Shown: piece by piece, positions 25,293-33,852 of the stretch
Numbering within the stretch: position 1 is the first letter of the stretch
How the letters are laid out: the number at the start of each line of letters is the position of its first letter
Source: Candidatus Omnitrophota bacterium
GTDB lineage: Bacteria; Omnitrophota; Gorgyraeia; Gygaellales; UBA12090
Length of the DNA stretch: 54,523 nt
Direction of reading: 5' to 3'
Assembly (NCBI GenBank): GCA_030674475.1
Contig: JAUSCZ010000004.1
Span: forward strand, 1 to 54,523
Notes under the pieces: generated by a model
The model's input: the letters and a program-made list of their open reading frames with translations, nothing else
Told to the model about the DNA's origin: nothing
Databases searched by the model: none
Program-made: the position numbers and the translations under genes

Positions 25293-25915
25293 AATAATGG
25301 CTTCACCTCGATTTTTACCCGGCCTTTGTAAGTAGGAACGCCGTTCTTAATAATAAAACCGGAATTGCCGTTTATGCCTTCCTCATCCCAAGACTGTTTC
25401 TCTTCTTTAAACCGCATTGGCTTAAGCTTGTAATTATATCCGGACTTATTCGTCTTGAGCTTAAGCTTGAGCTCAGCAATCGCCTTTTTTAATTCCAAGA
25501 CTGAATTCAAGCGAGCCTCAAGCTCAATGTTTTTACCCAGCAAAGCGTCTAATTTATCCTGGGTTTGAGCCAGTTCTTCCTTAACCCTGGAATTATGGCT
25601 CTCCATAGACTCAATTTCTTTGACTAAAGAAAAAATGTGTTCCTGGAGTTGGGAGTTTTTGGCGTTAAGATTGAGGTTGGCTTCCTTGGTCTCTTTAAGG
25701 CTATCGCTAAGGACAGCTTTCTCCTCATCCAGCTTTTGGCGCAGTTCGGTTTCCTGCCTAAGATTACCTTCTAAAAATCCCACCTGTATCTTTACTTCCT
25801 TAAGCTGAGATTCTATCTTTTTCTTCTCCTGGATGAGATTTATATAGCGCAAGGTAAGAAAAAATCCGCCAAAAACAAAAAAACATCCTAATAAAAATAT
25901 AGTCTTCTTGGGCAT
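25289..25915 (-). CDS. Membrane-anchored coiled-coil protein
   Basis: The 208-residue protein has an N-terminal TM helix (TIFLLGCFFVFGGFFLTLRYI), then a long heptad-rich coiled coil (~residues 28-150, KKIESQLKEVKIQVGFLEGN...ELEARLNSVLELKKAI), then a short beta-like tail ending KIEVKPLL. The family is not recognised. It is first in a three-gene unit with DUF212 and the L,D-transpeptidase, so it is perhaps a cell-envelope scaffold. Confidence 0.75.
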   Translation of the reverse strand: MPKKTIFLLGCFFVFGGFFLTLRYINLIQEKKKIESQLKEVKIQVGFLEGNLRQETELRQKLDEEKAVLSDSLKETKEANLNLNAKNSQLQEHIFSLVKEIESMESHNSRVKEELAQTQDKLDALLGKNIELEARLNSVLELKKAIAELKLKLKTNKSGYNYKLKPMRFKEEKQSWDEEGINGNSGFIIKNGVPTYKGRVKIEVKPLL

Positions 25916-25929
25916 AAAATCTTTATCCT

Positions 25930-25969
25930 GCGCCTTCTATCGGAGTTTAATGCCCCGATTAGAAGGCGC
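25930..25969. promoter_or_regulatory. Strong hairpin in the leader of the coiled-coil gene
   Basis: Arms GCGCCTTCTATCGG and CCGATTAGAAGGCGC pair over 14 bp with one bulge. There is no T-run, and it ends about 15 nt upstream of the ATG, so it may control translation or RNA stability. Confidence 0.45.
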
Positions 25970-26048
25970 GGGATTTATTTTCTTGATTGTAAGGTATTTT
26001 TATGTTACCTTAAATTATAACTCATTCAATCCCTTTTGCAAGGTTTTT

Positions 26049-26198
26049 GTAATCAGTCAGTAAGCGAGAGTAAATATTTTCCCGCTATTCCTCTCCCCTC
26101 GTGGGAGAGGTTAGAAATCCTCCCCTTACCAAGGGGAGGCCGGGAGGGGTTAGGTGAGGGGAAAAATTGCGAGTTTTCCCTGATAACTGACCGATTAC
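26049..26198. mobile_element. MITE-like element with palindromic core
   Basis: Outer 13-bp inverted arms (GTAATCAGTCAGT and its complement, one mismatch) enclose palindromic CCTCTCCC and CCTCCCCTTACCAAGGGGAGG blocks related to 1643-1740. It lies in the divergent gap between the coiled-coil gene and yifB, which holds nothing else apart from the hairpin. Confidence 0.5.
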
Positions 26199-26255
26199 AG
26201 ATTTTTTAACCTAAAAACGCCTTCCTGATGAGTAAACATAACAAATCCGGGTTAA

Positions 26256-27791
26256 ATGCTTTCTAAAATCTTAAGTTACGGCTTAGTGGGCATTGAGGCC
26301 TATCCGATTGAGATTGAAGTGGATGTGCGCCAGGGCCTGCCCTCAATAAACTTTGCCGGACTGCCGGACCAGGCCACCAAAGAAAGCAAAGACCGCATCA
26401 AATGCGCCATCAATAACAGCGGCTTTAAATACCCCGCGGAAAGAATCACCGTAAACCTCGCTCCGGCGGATATTCCTAAAAGCGGCCCGGCTTTTGATTT
26501 GGCTATAGCCTTAGGGATATTGGCCTCATCCTCCCAGATAAACCCGGAAAGCCTGGCAAATTTTGCCTTTTTAGGAGAGCTTTCTCTGGATGGAAGCATC
26601 CGTCCGGTCAAAGGCAGCCTGCCCATAGCCATAACTATGCGCCGGGATAAAAATTCCTGCCGGAGATTAGTTCTCCCGCGGATAAATTGCGCCGAAGCGG
26701 GAATTATCCGGGAAATTTCAGCCTTCGGGGTAAAAAATCTAAAAGAAACGGTGCATTTCCTCTCTGAGCCGGATAGTCTATCCCCAACCAAAATAGATAT
26801 TCAGGAAGTTATTACCGACTCCGGCTATCCCTTTGACTTTCAAGAGGTAAAAGGCCAAGCCCTGGCCAAAAGGGCGCTGGAAATAGCCGCGGCCGGCTCC
26901 CATAATGTGCTGATGATTGGGCCTCCGGGCAGCGGTAAAACTATGCTGGCCAAAAGGCTTCCCTCAATATTACCCGACATCAGCTTAGATGAAGCGCTGG
27001 AAACTACCACCATTCATTCCAGTTTAGGCCTGGTTCCCAGCGGAATCGGGCTGATTACCCAACGCCCCTTTTACGCGCCTCATCATAGCATCTCGGATGC
27101 GGCCATGGTCGGCGGAAGTCAAATTCCCCAGCCAGGGGAGATAAGTTTAGCCCATAACGGAGTATTATTCTTAGATGAGCTTCCGGAATTCCGGCGCAAT
27201 GTCCTGGAGGCACTCAGACAGCCTTTGGAGGAAGGAATAATAAGGATATCCCGAGTAAATAAATCCTTAAGTTTTCCGGCCAAGTTTATGTTAGTCGCGG
27301 CCATGAACCCCTGCCCCTGCGGTTTTTATACTGACCCCCATAAACAATGCCGCTGTAATACCACCAAGATCGAACGCTATCTCTCCAAAATCTCCGGGCC
27401 GCTTTTAGATAGAATTGATATCCATATTGAGGTCCCGGCCATAAAATTCAAGGAGCTGGCCAGTTCGGATAATCCTGAGACTTCAGCGGAAATAAGAAAA
27501 CGGGTCAAAAAAGCCCGGGACATCCAGCTCAAGCGCTTTAAAGACGACGGAATCTTCGCCAACTCCCACATCGGCACTAAACAACTGAAGAAATATTGCG
27601 CTTTAGACCAAGAAGGGCAGGACCTGCTGAAGGCGGCGATTGAAGAATTAGGCTTTTCCGCCAGAGCCTACGACAAAATCCTCAAAGTAGCCCGCACCAT
27701 CGCGGACTTAGACGAAAGCGACCCCATCCAGGTCGAACACATCTCCGAAGCCATCCAATACCGCTCCTTAGACCGGAAATTGTGGGGATAA
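26256..27791 (+). CDS. comM: YifB/ComM family Mg-chelatase-like AAA+ ATPase
   Basis: The 511-residue protein is full length. It has an N-terminal ChlI-like S5 fold (SINFAGLPDQATKESKDRIKCAI), Walker A GPPGSGKTMLAKRLP, Walker B GVLFLDELPEF, the MNPCPCGF sequence, and a C-terminal Mg-chelatase domain (SARAYDKILKVARTIADLD). ComM is a hexameric helicase that promotes branch migration during integration of transformed DNA. The gene is monocistronic, on the plus strand, with no clear Shine-Dalgarno. Confidence 0.93.
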   Translation: MLSKILSYGLVGIEAYPIEIEVDVRQGLPSINFAGLPDQATKESKDRIKCAINNSGFKYPAERITVNLAPADIPKSGPAFDLAIALGILASSSQINPESLANFAFLGELSLDGSIRPVKGSLPIAITMRRDKNSCRRLVLPRINCAEAGIIREISAFGVKNLKETVHFLSEPDSLSPTKIDIQEVITDSGYPFDFQEVKGQALAKRALEIAAAGSHNVLMIGPPGSGKTMLAKRLPSILPDISLDEALETTTIHSSLGLVPSGIGLITQRPFYAPHHSISDAAMVGGSQIPQPGEISLAHNGVLFLDELPEFRRNVLEALRQPLEEGIIRISRVNKSLSFPAKFMLVAAMNPCPCGFYTDPHKQCRCNTTKIERYLSKISGPLLDRIDIHIEVPAIKFKELASSDNPETSAEIRKRVKKARDIQLKRFKDDGIFANSHIGTKQLKKYCALDQEGQDLLKAAIEELGFSARAYDKILKVARTIADLDESDPIQVEHISEAIQYRSLDRKLWG

Positions 27792-27799
27792 TCCCATTA

Positions 27800-27879
27800 G
27801 GGGTCAGACCTCAACCTTAGAACTTATCTGATCTACCCCCTCATTAAAACCTTATCTTCTAAGGTTGAGGTCTGACCCC
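27800..27879. mobile_element. 80-bp non-autonomous derivative of the RAYT element
   Basis: Perfect 23-bp inverted ends (GGGGTCAGACCTCAACCTTA...) are identical to both ends of the RAYT element at 28492-29505. The left ~37 bp match that element's left end, including the codons for the transposase C-terminus. This is an internally deleted copy about 610 bp from its parent. Confidence 0.85.
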
Positions 27880-27934
27880 ATTCTTACTCCACAATAATTA
27901 CAAAAGAACCGTAAAATCTAACAGGTAATTTTCA

Positions 27935-27968
27935 ATTAAAAAAGGCTGAACAGTTAAGTTCAGCCTTT
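27935..27968 (-). terminator. Intrinsic terminator of the PEP-CTERM gene
   Basis: A 10-bp stem (AAAGGCTGAA with TTCAGCCTTT) is followed on the minus strand by TTTTTTAATTG, about 20 nt after the stop codon. Confidence 0.75.
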
Positions 27969-27988
27969 AACATCTCTTAGTGCAAGAT

Positions 27989-28450
27989 TCAGAGAAGCGT
28001 CTTCTTCCTCTTTAATACTGCTATCGCTAATCCACCAATACCAAACAATAATATAGAAGCGGGCTCAGGTACGGGTGTTGTATACACTTCAAGATAGGGA
28101 TGAAGATTATTCTGATTCTCTTTTGATGCAAAACTTGAGACTAACCACCAACTTGAAGACTTATTTAATGAATTAGGAACCATTGCTAATGAAAAATAGT
28201 TTGGATTATCATTAATTCCGCCAATAGCAAAAGCATCTGACGAAAACCCCCATGTATACCATTGATTTATCCCATCTTCATTTTCAGAGGCAGGATACTC
28301 GTCGTAACCAACCTGATTGTCATATGTCATGCCATCTAAAGGATTGAAAGAATTGATGCCAGTCCAATTAAGATATGGGCCTTCCCACCAATTATCATTA
28401 TTCACATAGTGAATGCTCGTCGTAACATCCCCTATTACCGCATCACCCAT
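27989..28450 (-). pseudogene. PEP-CTERM protein, truncated at its 5' end by the RAYT element
   Basis: The 153-residue frame ends with a classic PEP-CTERM sorting signal: VPEPASILLFGIGGLAIAVL followed by KRKK. It should be cleaved by an exosortase encoded elsewhere. No signal peptide is found. The reading frame extends ~12 codons upstream of the ATG to a TAA three codons from the boundary of the RAYT element at 28492, so the original 5' end was lost on insertion. The Trp/Asn/Tyr-rich ectodomain (WWEGPYLNWTGINSFNPLDG) suggests a secreted matrix protein. It is probably non-functional. Confidence 0.7.
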
Positions 28451-28495
28451 TGCAAAATTCCTAACATTATAAGCATGGAGCCTACATTATTGGGG

Positions 28496-29443
28496 TCAGA
28501 CCTCAACCTTAGAACTTATCTGATCTACCGCTTTTACCAAAGTCTTTTTCTTTTTCATTTCCAATTCAAAGCTTATGGCCGCCTTGCTAATTGCGGCAGG
28601 TTTCATATCAAATAATTCTCCTATTTGAGTATTGGTTAATCCGGTTTTCCGCCGTAAAAGATAAATAGCCGTTCTTTTGGCGGTCATTGGCCGGCTACGG
28701 CTCCGGCACATCTGTTCTGGGTCTAATTTAAAATAATCGGCTACAGCTGCAATAAGCCTTTGCGGGCCTATTGTGTTCTTTACGGCTCTTTTATAAGCAA
28801 AGTCTTTGGATTCAACCTCTGTCTGTAATTGTTTAAGCTTATCTTTGATGAAGGCAGTGCCGCCCAAGATACATCCGGCATACACCTTCTTGAAGGGATC
28901 TTTTTGATCCTTGATTCCGCCTTGGATAAACTGATGATACGCGGAGGAATCCATAGCCAACAATTCTTGGCCTTTTTCTTTATTAATAAGGTCGCCGGAT
29001 CCTTTGCTTAAATATGTTTTATAGCTTGACCACGGGTATTCTTCCGCGCTATTTGTCATTTTTGCCTTTACCGGATTCAGGTGAATATATCTGGTTAATT
29101 CAGCAAAATAACTGTCTGCTTCAATAAGGATTGATTTAAACCTTCCCTGAAAAAGATGGCCGTGGCGCTTATGTTTAGTGTTGTAATAGATAGTATAAGC
29201 GGTATTGAGATACTGCATTATCTGAGACAGGTTGGCCTGGCTTGTCTCAAGAAGAAGATGATAATGGTTATCCAGCAAACAATAGGCATACAGATAAAAG
29301 TTGAATTTCTCTTTAGCCTTTTTGAGATATGCCAGGAATTTCCGGAAGTCTGTTTCGTTTAAGAAAATCTTTTTGCGGTCATCGCCGCGGCTGGTGATGT
29401 GATAAAAGCAATTCGGGGCTTGTAATCTATGCTGTCTGGCCAT
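28496..29443 (-). CDS. REP-associated tyrosine transposase (Y1/HUH family)
   Basis: I place the start at the ATG at 29443 (MARQHRLQAPNCFYHITSRG), not the upstream TTG. The protein has 315 residues. It contains the Y1 transposase motifs YHITSRG, the HUH motif in DNHYHLLLE, GHLFQGRFKS and the nucleophile tyrosine in RYIHLNPVKA. A C-terminal DnaA/HTH-like region follows (AIYLLRRKTGLTNTQIGELFDMKPAAISKA). RAYTs mobilise short palindromic elements. The cognate ends flank this gene and an 80-bp copy lies nearby. A consensus promoter places the transcription start at or next to the ATG, so the mRNA may be leaderless. Confidence 0.9.
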   Translation of the reverse strand: MARQHRLQAPNCFYHITSRGDDRKKIFLNETDFRKFLAYLKKAKEKFNFYLYAYCLLDNHYHLLLETSQANLSQIMQYLNTAYTIYYNTKHKRHGHLFQGRFKSILIEADSYFAELTRYIHLNPVKAKMTNSAEEYPWSSYKTYLSKGSGDLINKEKGQELLAMDSSAYHQFIQGGIKDQKDPFKKVYAGCILGGTAFIKDKLKQLQTEVESKDFAYKRAVKNTIGPQRLIAAVADYFKLDPEQMCRSRSRPMTAKRTAIYLLRRKTGLTNTQIGELFDMKPAAISKAAISFELEMKKKKTLVKAVDQISSKVEV

Positions 29444-29449
29444 AGCGTT

Positions 29450-29477
29450 ATTATATAGCAACAGCCATTTTTGTCAA
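29450..29477 (-). promoter_or_regulatory. Consensus promoter of the RAYT gene
   Basis: On the minus strand, TTGACA, a 16-nt spacer and TATAAT, with the -10 ending 6 nt before the ATG. Confidence 0.75.
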
Positions 29478-29535
29478 TTACTTTCTAAGGTTGAGGTCTG
29501 ACCCCTATTTGCCAGGCCGGAGATTGTGGGGGTGA

Positions 29536-29568
29536 CTACCCTTTCCACCTACGCGGTGGAAAGGGTAG
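29536..29568. terminator. Long hairpin just after the rpmA stop
   Basis: A perfect 14-bp stem (CTACCCTTTCCACC with complement) with a 5-nt loop begins a few bases after the stop codon on the minus strand. There is no T-tract, so it is a processing or stability hairpin or a weak terminator. Confidence 0.5.
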
Positions 29569-29571
29569 AAA

Positions 29572-29826
29572 TTACTTTACGGCGGGTTTTACGTTGATCA
29601 GGGTGTATTTTTTCTTGGTCCTATAGGTGCCGGGGCGGGCGGAAAAATAGATGGTGCCATCGCATAAGGCGTATAAACTGCTTTTACCGCCTACATTGAG
29701 CCCGGCCTTCCATTTATTGCCCTCGCGGGTGAGAATCGTGCCTTTTTTAACGCTTTGTCCACCGGATGTTTTCAGTCCTTTAGTCTCCGCGTAATGCTTA
29801 TGAGTTACTCCTCCTACACCAATCAT
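29572..29826 (-). CDS. rpmA: Divergent ribosomal protein bL27
   Basis: The 84-residue protein has GGQSVKKGTILTREG-NKWKAGLNVGGKSSLYALCDGTIYF, which follows the bL27 core (GGQ-V--G-I--RQ-G---HPG-NVG-G-D-TLFAL-DG-V-F). The N-terminus (MIGVGGVTHKHYAETKG) does not show the usual KKGGGSTRNGRDS arm that reaches the peptidyl-transferase centre. AGGAGG lies 9 nt before the ATG, so the start is secure. It is not next to rplU, unlike the usual order. It is either the genuine, diverged L27 or a paralogue. Confidence 0.7.
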   Translation of the reverse strand: MIGVGGVTHKHYAETKGLKTSGGQSVKKGTILTREGNKWKAGLNVGGKSSLYALCDGTIYFSARPGTYRTKKKYTLINVKPAVK

Positions 29827-29869
29827 TTTTATTTTCCTCCTGTTTAATTTTTCTAATGAAAAATCTGGT

Positions 29870-30304
29870 TTACATACTTGTCAGAAATTCCGGCCGGACA
29901 CCGGAATTTTTCCAGACTATGATAATCCTCTTCATGAACACGCAATAACCTAAAACCAAAGAAAACAATATCGCCACCAACACCACCCCGGCGGCAACAT
30001 CCTTGATTATTTTAACCTGGGGATGGAATTCCCGGGTAATCAGGTTAGTCATATCTTCAATAATGGTATTGATAACCTCGGCGATAAAAACCACTATCAT
30101 CGCCACCCCTAAAACAAACAACTCTAAATTAGATATTCGAAGGTAGAAACCCAGGAGAATCGCGAAGATAAAAAATAAAAATATCAGCCGGGCATTATAA
30201 TGATGGTTTAAGATATGCCGGATACCGTTAAAGGCGTGCCTTAGGCTGGATAACAAATTCGGATTTTTCCAGTTATCCTTTAACTCTTTTTTATCCATAG
30301 CCAT
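29870..30304 (-). CDS. dgkA: Diacylglycerol/undecaprenol kinase
   Basis: The 144-residue protein has three TM helices and the DgkA signature EVINTIIEDMTNLITREFHPQVKIIKDVAAG. It phosphorylates a lipid alcohol (diacylglycerol or undecaprenol) in the inner membrane. Its start overlaps the folE stop. It carries a slightly longer C-terminal tail than most members. Confidence 0.88.
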   Translation of the reverse strand: MAMDKKELKDNWKNPNLLSSLRHAFNGIRHILNHHYNARLIFLFFIFAILLGFYLRISNLELFVLGVAMIVVFIAEVINTIIEDMTNLITREFHPQVKIIKDVAAGVVLVAILFSLVLGYCVFMKRIIIVWKNSGVRPEFLTSM

Positions 30305-30858
30305 TATTTCATTAACGCCAGGGCCTCAGAGCGGGTCTTGAAATTTTCCTTAAAAACACCTCTCACCGCCGAGGTTACGGTAAGAGTGCCCGGCTTCTGC
30401 ACCCCGCGCATTGACATGCACATATGTTCAGCCTCAATGACCACCATTACCCCTAAGGGATTAAGCTTGGACATTATGATTTCGGCGGTCTGGGTGGTCA
30501 ACCGCTCCTGAATCTGGGGCCGGCGGGATAAAATATCCACTACCCGGGCAATCTTGCTTAATCCGGTAACCCGGCCGTGTTTGGGAATATAAGCAATATG
30601 GGCCCGGCCCAGAAAGGGAAGCAGGTGATGCTCGCAGATGCTGTATAAAGGGATATTTTTTAACAAGACTATCTCTTCATGCTTTTGCTCTAAAATTACC
30701 TCCAGCTCTTTGGCCGGATCCTTGTGCACGCCGGAAAAAATCTCTTCGTACATCTCGGCCACCCGTGAAGGGGTATCCAAAAGGTCTTTTCTCCTGGGAT
30801 TTTCTCCTATGGCCTCCAAAATATCCCGGACCGCCTTTTCTATCTTTTTTTTATCCAT
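30304..30858 (-). CDS. folE: GTP cyclohydrolase I
   Basis: The 184-residue protein is full length. Zinc and active-site motifs are present: [43 protein letters not shown] and [16 protein letters not shown]. It converts GTP to 7,8-dihydroneopterin triphosphate, the first step of folate synthesis. It lies in the same run as folC, mnmE and purH, a folate/one-carbon-linked group. Confidence 0.95.
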   Translation of the reverse strand: MDKKKIEKAVRDILEAIGENPRRKDLLDTPSRVAEMYEEIFSGVHKDPAKELEVILEQKHEEIVLLKNIPLYSICEHHLLPFLGRAHIAYIPKHGRVTGLSKIARVVDILSRRPQIQERLTTQTAEIIMSKLNPLGVMVVIEAEHMCMSMRGVQKPGTLTVTSAVRGVFKENFKTRSEALALMK

Positions 30859-30875
30859 ACTGCGTGGTCCCGTGA

Positions 30876-32279
30876 TTATTTCCCTATACAGAATTGGCTA
30901 AATATCTTATCTAATATATCTTCGCCCGCGCTCGCGCCGATAATCAAACCCAGGCTCTCTTGAGTAAGCCTTAGGTCCTCAGCAATAAATTCTATGGAGA
31001 GTTTATCTTTAAGGGAATCCCTGGCCCTGGCTAAGGCCTCTTTGGCTTTCTTTAAGGCCTGGATATGCCGGGCATTACTGATAATCAACTCATCCGAGGC
31101 CTCTAACTTGCCTTCCCAAACACTCTGAACTATTTTTTCCTCTAATTCTTTTAAGCCTTTTCTCTTTAAGCTGGAAATTTTAACCAGACGGTCAAAATGT
31201 ATTTTAATTTCGGCTTCTTCTATTCTTGGCTTAAGGTCGCACTTATTCAGCACCGCGATTGTGGTTTTGGCCCTGGCCTTTTTAATCAAGAGCCGGTCTT
31301 CCGGGGTAAGCCTGGAGCTGGAATCAAAAACCAATAAAACCAAATCCGCCTTATCGAAATATCTGCGGGTGCGCTTTAGGGCCTCTTGCTCAATTAGGTC
31401 TTTAGGTTCTATTATACCTGCTGTATCGGCAATCTTCAAGGGAATTCCTCGGATATCCAGAATTTCCTCAACCGCGTCCCGGGTGGTGCCGGCAACCGGA
31501 CTGACGATAACCCGTTCTTCTTTAAGCAGGGCATTGAGCAAAGAAGACTTGCCGGTATTGGCCCGGCCTAAGATTACCGCGCTTAAACCCTCGCGCAGGA
31601 TTTTTCCGTGGACAGCCGAATCTAACAGTTTATCTACCTCATTCTTTATAAAAGCAACATCAGAATTAACCTTTTCCAGGTTCGCCGGGGTAATCTCCTC
31701 CTCAGGAAAATTAATATTCGCCTCTAATAAAGCGCTAACCTCGATAAGTTTATCCTTGAGCTGATGGACTTCCTTAGATAAACTTCCCCTCAATTGGCTA
31801 ATACTGCTTTCTAAGGCGTATCTGGTCTTGGCATTGATCACATCCAGGACTGCCTCGGCCCGGCTCAAATCAATCCTTCCGTTTAGAAATGCCCTTTTGG
31901 TAAACTCTCCTCTTTGAGCCGCTCGCGCGCCCTTAGCCAGCACCAAATCTAAAATCTCCCTTAACACCACAATCCCGCCGTGACAGCTGATTTCTACAAT
32001 ATCCTCTTTGGTATAACTTCTGGGCGCGCGCATCACGGTCAATAAGACTTCGTCAACTATTTTTTCCTTTTGACTTTTTACTTTTGCCTTTTCCACAATC
32101 CATCCGTAATGCACAGTATGGCTTTTATACCTTGAAGGTTTAACGCCGTCTTTGGCCGTAAATATTTCATCAGCAATCGCCAGGGCTTTTTTTCCGCTCA
32201 GGCGCACTATCCCTATCCCTCCCTGACCAAGAGGGGTAGCAATAGCCGCGATGGTATCAAATAAGTTTATATCTTTCAA
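30876..32279 (-). CDS. mnmE: tRNA modification GTPase MnmE
   Basis: The 467-residue protein has an N-terminal folate-binding TrmE domain ([22 protein letters not shown]), a helical domain, and an inserted G domain ([25 protein letters not shown]). It has the diagnostic C-terminal FCIGK. With MnmG it makes carboxymethylaminomethyl-U34 in tRNAs using methylene-tetrahydrofolate, which fits its place among folate genes. Confidence 0.96.
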   Translation of the reverse strand: MKDINLFDTIAAIATPLGQGGIGIVRLSGKKALAIADEIFTAKDGVKPSRYKSHTVHYGWIVEKAKVKSQKEKIVDEVLLTVMRAPRSYTKEDIVEISCHGGIVVLREILDLVLAKGARAAQRGEFTKRAFLNGRIDLSRAEAVLDVINAKTRYALESSISQLRGSLSKEVHQLKDKLIEVSALLEANINFPEEEITPANLEKVNSDVAFIKNEVDKLLDSAVHGKILREGLSAVILGRANTGKSSLLNALLKEERVIVSPVAGTTRDAVEEILDIRGIPLKIADTAGIIEPKDLIEQEALKRTRRYFDKADLVLLVFDSSSRLTPEDRLLIKKARAKTTIAVLNKCDLKPRIEEAEIKIHFDRLVKISSLKRKGLKELEEKIVQSVWEGKLEASDELIISNARHIQALKKAKEALARARDSLKDKLSIEFIAEDLRLTQESLGLIIGASAGEDILDKIFSQFCIGK

Positions 32280-32388
32280 CTGAAAATCCCCTTGCAGGTG
32301 CGATAAATCGCACCGCTACACGATACGAATAATCCAGGCTATATCTTCATGCTCATTGGTGCCACGACTTTGGCGGGACATGACTGCT

Positions 32389-33777
32389 TTATCTTGAATT
32401 CCCGCTAAAAAAATCTCTGGCTTCGCCCACCACAAATAAGGATCCGGTAACCAGAAGCAGATCTTTGGCCTCAGCTATCTTCAAGGCAAGATGGAGCGCT
32501 TCCCGCACCCCCGCGGTGAGGGAAGGTTTATCGGTTTTGAAGTATCTGATTAAGGCTTGCGGGCTTTCCGCCCGGGAGCTGTTTGCCTTGGTGAAAATCA
32601 CTTGATCCGCCCAGCCATTTAACTGCCGGCAGATACCGGGGATGTCTTTATCCGAGGAAATCCCCAATATCAAAATCAGCTTTTTATATTTAAAATTGTC
32701 GTTGATTGTCTCTTTCAGGGCTTTAACCGAGGCTGAATTCTGGGCCCCGTCTAAAATTACTAAAGGCTTCTTTAATACTACCTCGCATCTTCCCGGCCAG
32801 ACTGCCTCATTAAGCCCTTTTCTTATTGAGCCCGAATTTATCTTAACCCCAAAAAATCTCAAAGCTTCAATTACACCTACGGCGGTAAGCGCGTTAATTA
32901 ATTGATGTTCACCCAAGAGCCTTATCTTTAAATTATCATATCGGCCAAAAATACCCTTTATGGAAAAACCATTTTTGTTTTTTTGACAAACAATATCTTT
33001 CCCCACCTCGAACAATCTCGCCTTTGCCTGCCGGCATTTTTCTCTGATTACCGCAAACGCCTCTTTCTTCTGCGGCGCTGTAATCACTACCGTCTTGCGG
33101 TTTTTAATTATTCCCGCCTTCTCAGCGGCAATTTTTCTAAGGGTGTTTCCTAATTTGTCCGTATGCTCGTAGCTTATCGGGGTTACGGCGCAGACCAGCG
33201 AATTAACGGTGTTAGTGGCATCTAATCTTCCGCCTAAGCCGGTCTCTAAAACCGCGAAATCCACCTTCTTTTCCTTAAAATACAAGAAAGCTAAAGCGGT
33301 ATAGGCCTCAAAAAAGGTCAGGCTGTCCTTTTTTAGATTTCGGTTATATTCTTCTATGTAGGGTTTTAATCTATTAACTAAATCGGTCAATTCTCTCTTA
33401 GAAATCATTCCTTCAAAATCCGCGCCGCGCGTTCGGCTGGCCAGAAGGCCGTGGTTGGGCCTCCGATGGCCCAAGCCACTATCGGCTATCGGCTTTAATA
33501 CGCGAATTCTTTCTCGGAAATCTATCAAGTGCGGAGAGGTATATAAACCAACCCGGAATCCGGCCTGCCTTAAAATATAGGCGGCAAATACACAGGTAGA
33601 ACCCTTACCCTTGCTTCCGGCAATATGCAGGCACTTCAGGCCTTTTTGCGGCTCACCCAAAAGCCGTAAAAAACCTTCTACCCTTTCCAATTCAAAAGAA
33701 TCTAAGTAAGGATAATTACTTTTCTGCTCGTAGTTAGTAAGGGAATTAAGATAGCGGAGAGCTTCGGGGTAGGTCAT
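32389..33777 (-). CDS. folC: Folylpolyglutamate synthase / dihydrofolate synthase
   Basis: The 462-residue protein has the Mur-ligase-type P-loop GSKGKGSTCVFAAYILRQ, then YTSPHLIDFRERI and ETGLGGRLDATN. The C-terminal domain has LDGAQN. It adds glutamate to dihydropteroate/folates. It is slightly longer than usual because of a loop near residue 125 (IADSGLGHRRPNHGLLASRT) that resembles a mobile-repeat translation. Confidence 0.93.
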   Translation of the reverse strand: MTYPEALRYLNSLTNYEQKSNYPYLDSFELERVEGFLRLLGEPQKGLKCLHIAGSKGKGSTCVFAAYILRQAGFRVGLYTSPHLIDFRERIRVLKPIADSGLGHRRPNHGLLASRTRGADFEGMISKRELTDLVNRLKPYIEEYNRNLKKDSLTFFEAYTALAFLYFKEKKVDFAVLETGLGGRLDATNTVNSLVCAVTPISYEHTDKLGNTLRKIAAEKAGIIKNRKTVVITAPQKKEAFAVIREKCRQAKARLFEVGKDIVCQKNKNGFSIKGIFGRYDNLKIRLLGEHQLINALTAVGVIEALRFFGVKINSGSIRKGLNEAVWPGRCEVVLKKPLVILDGAQNSASVKALKETINDNFKYKKLILILGISSDKDIPGICRQLNGWADQVIFTKANSSRAESPQALIRYFKTDKPSLTAGVREALHLALKIAEAKDLLLVTGSLFVVGEARDFFSGNSR

Positions 33778-33852
33778 CTTGAGTTACTTGAGTTCATTGA
33801 GTTATTTGAGTTAATTCAATGAACTCTACAAACTCAGCAAACTTTAATGCTA

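Larger units (their letters stand above)
28492..29505 (-). mobile_element. REP-associated tyrosine transposase (RAYT) element
   Basis: A 1014-bp element has 23-bp inverted ends starting GGGGTCAGACC and carries a single Y1-transposase gene. The transposase stop codon lies inside the left end. Flanking bases are ATT on the left and TAT on the right, with no obvious target duplication, as expected for HUH/Y1 single-strand transposition. Confidence 0.85.
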
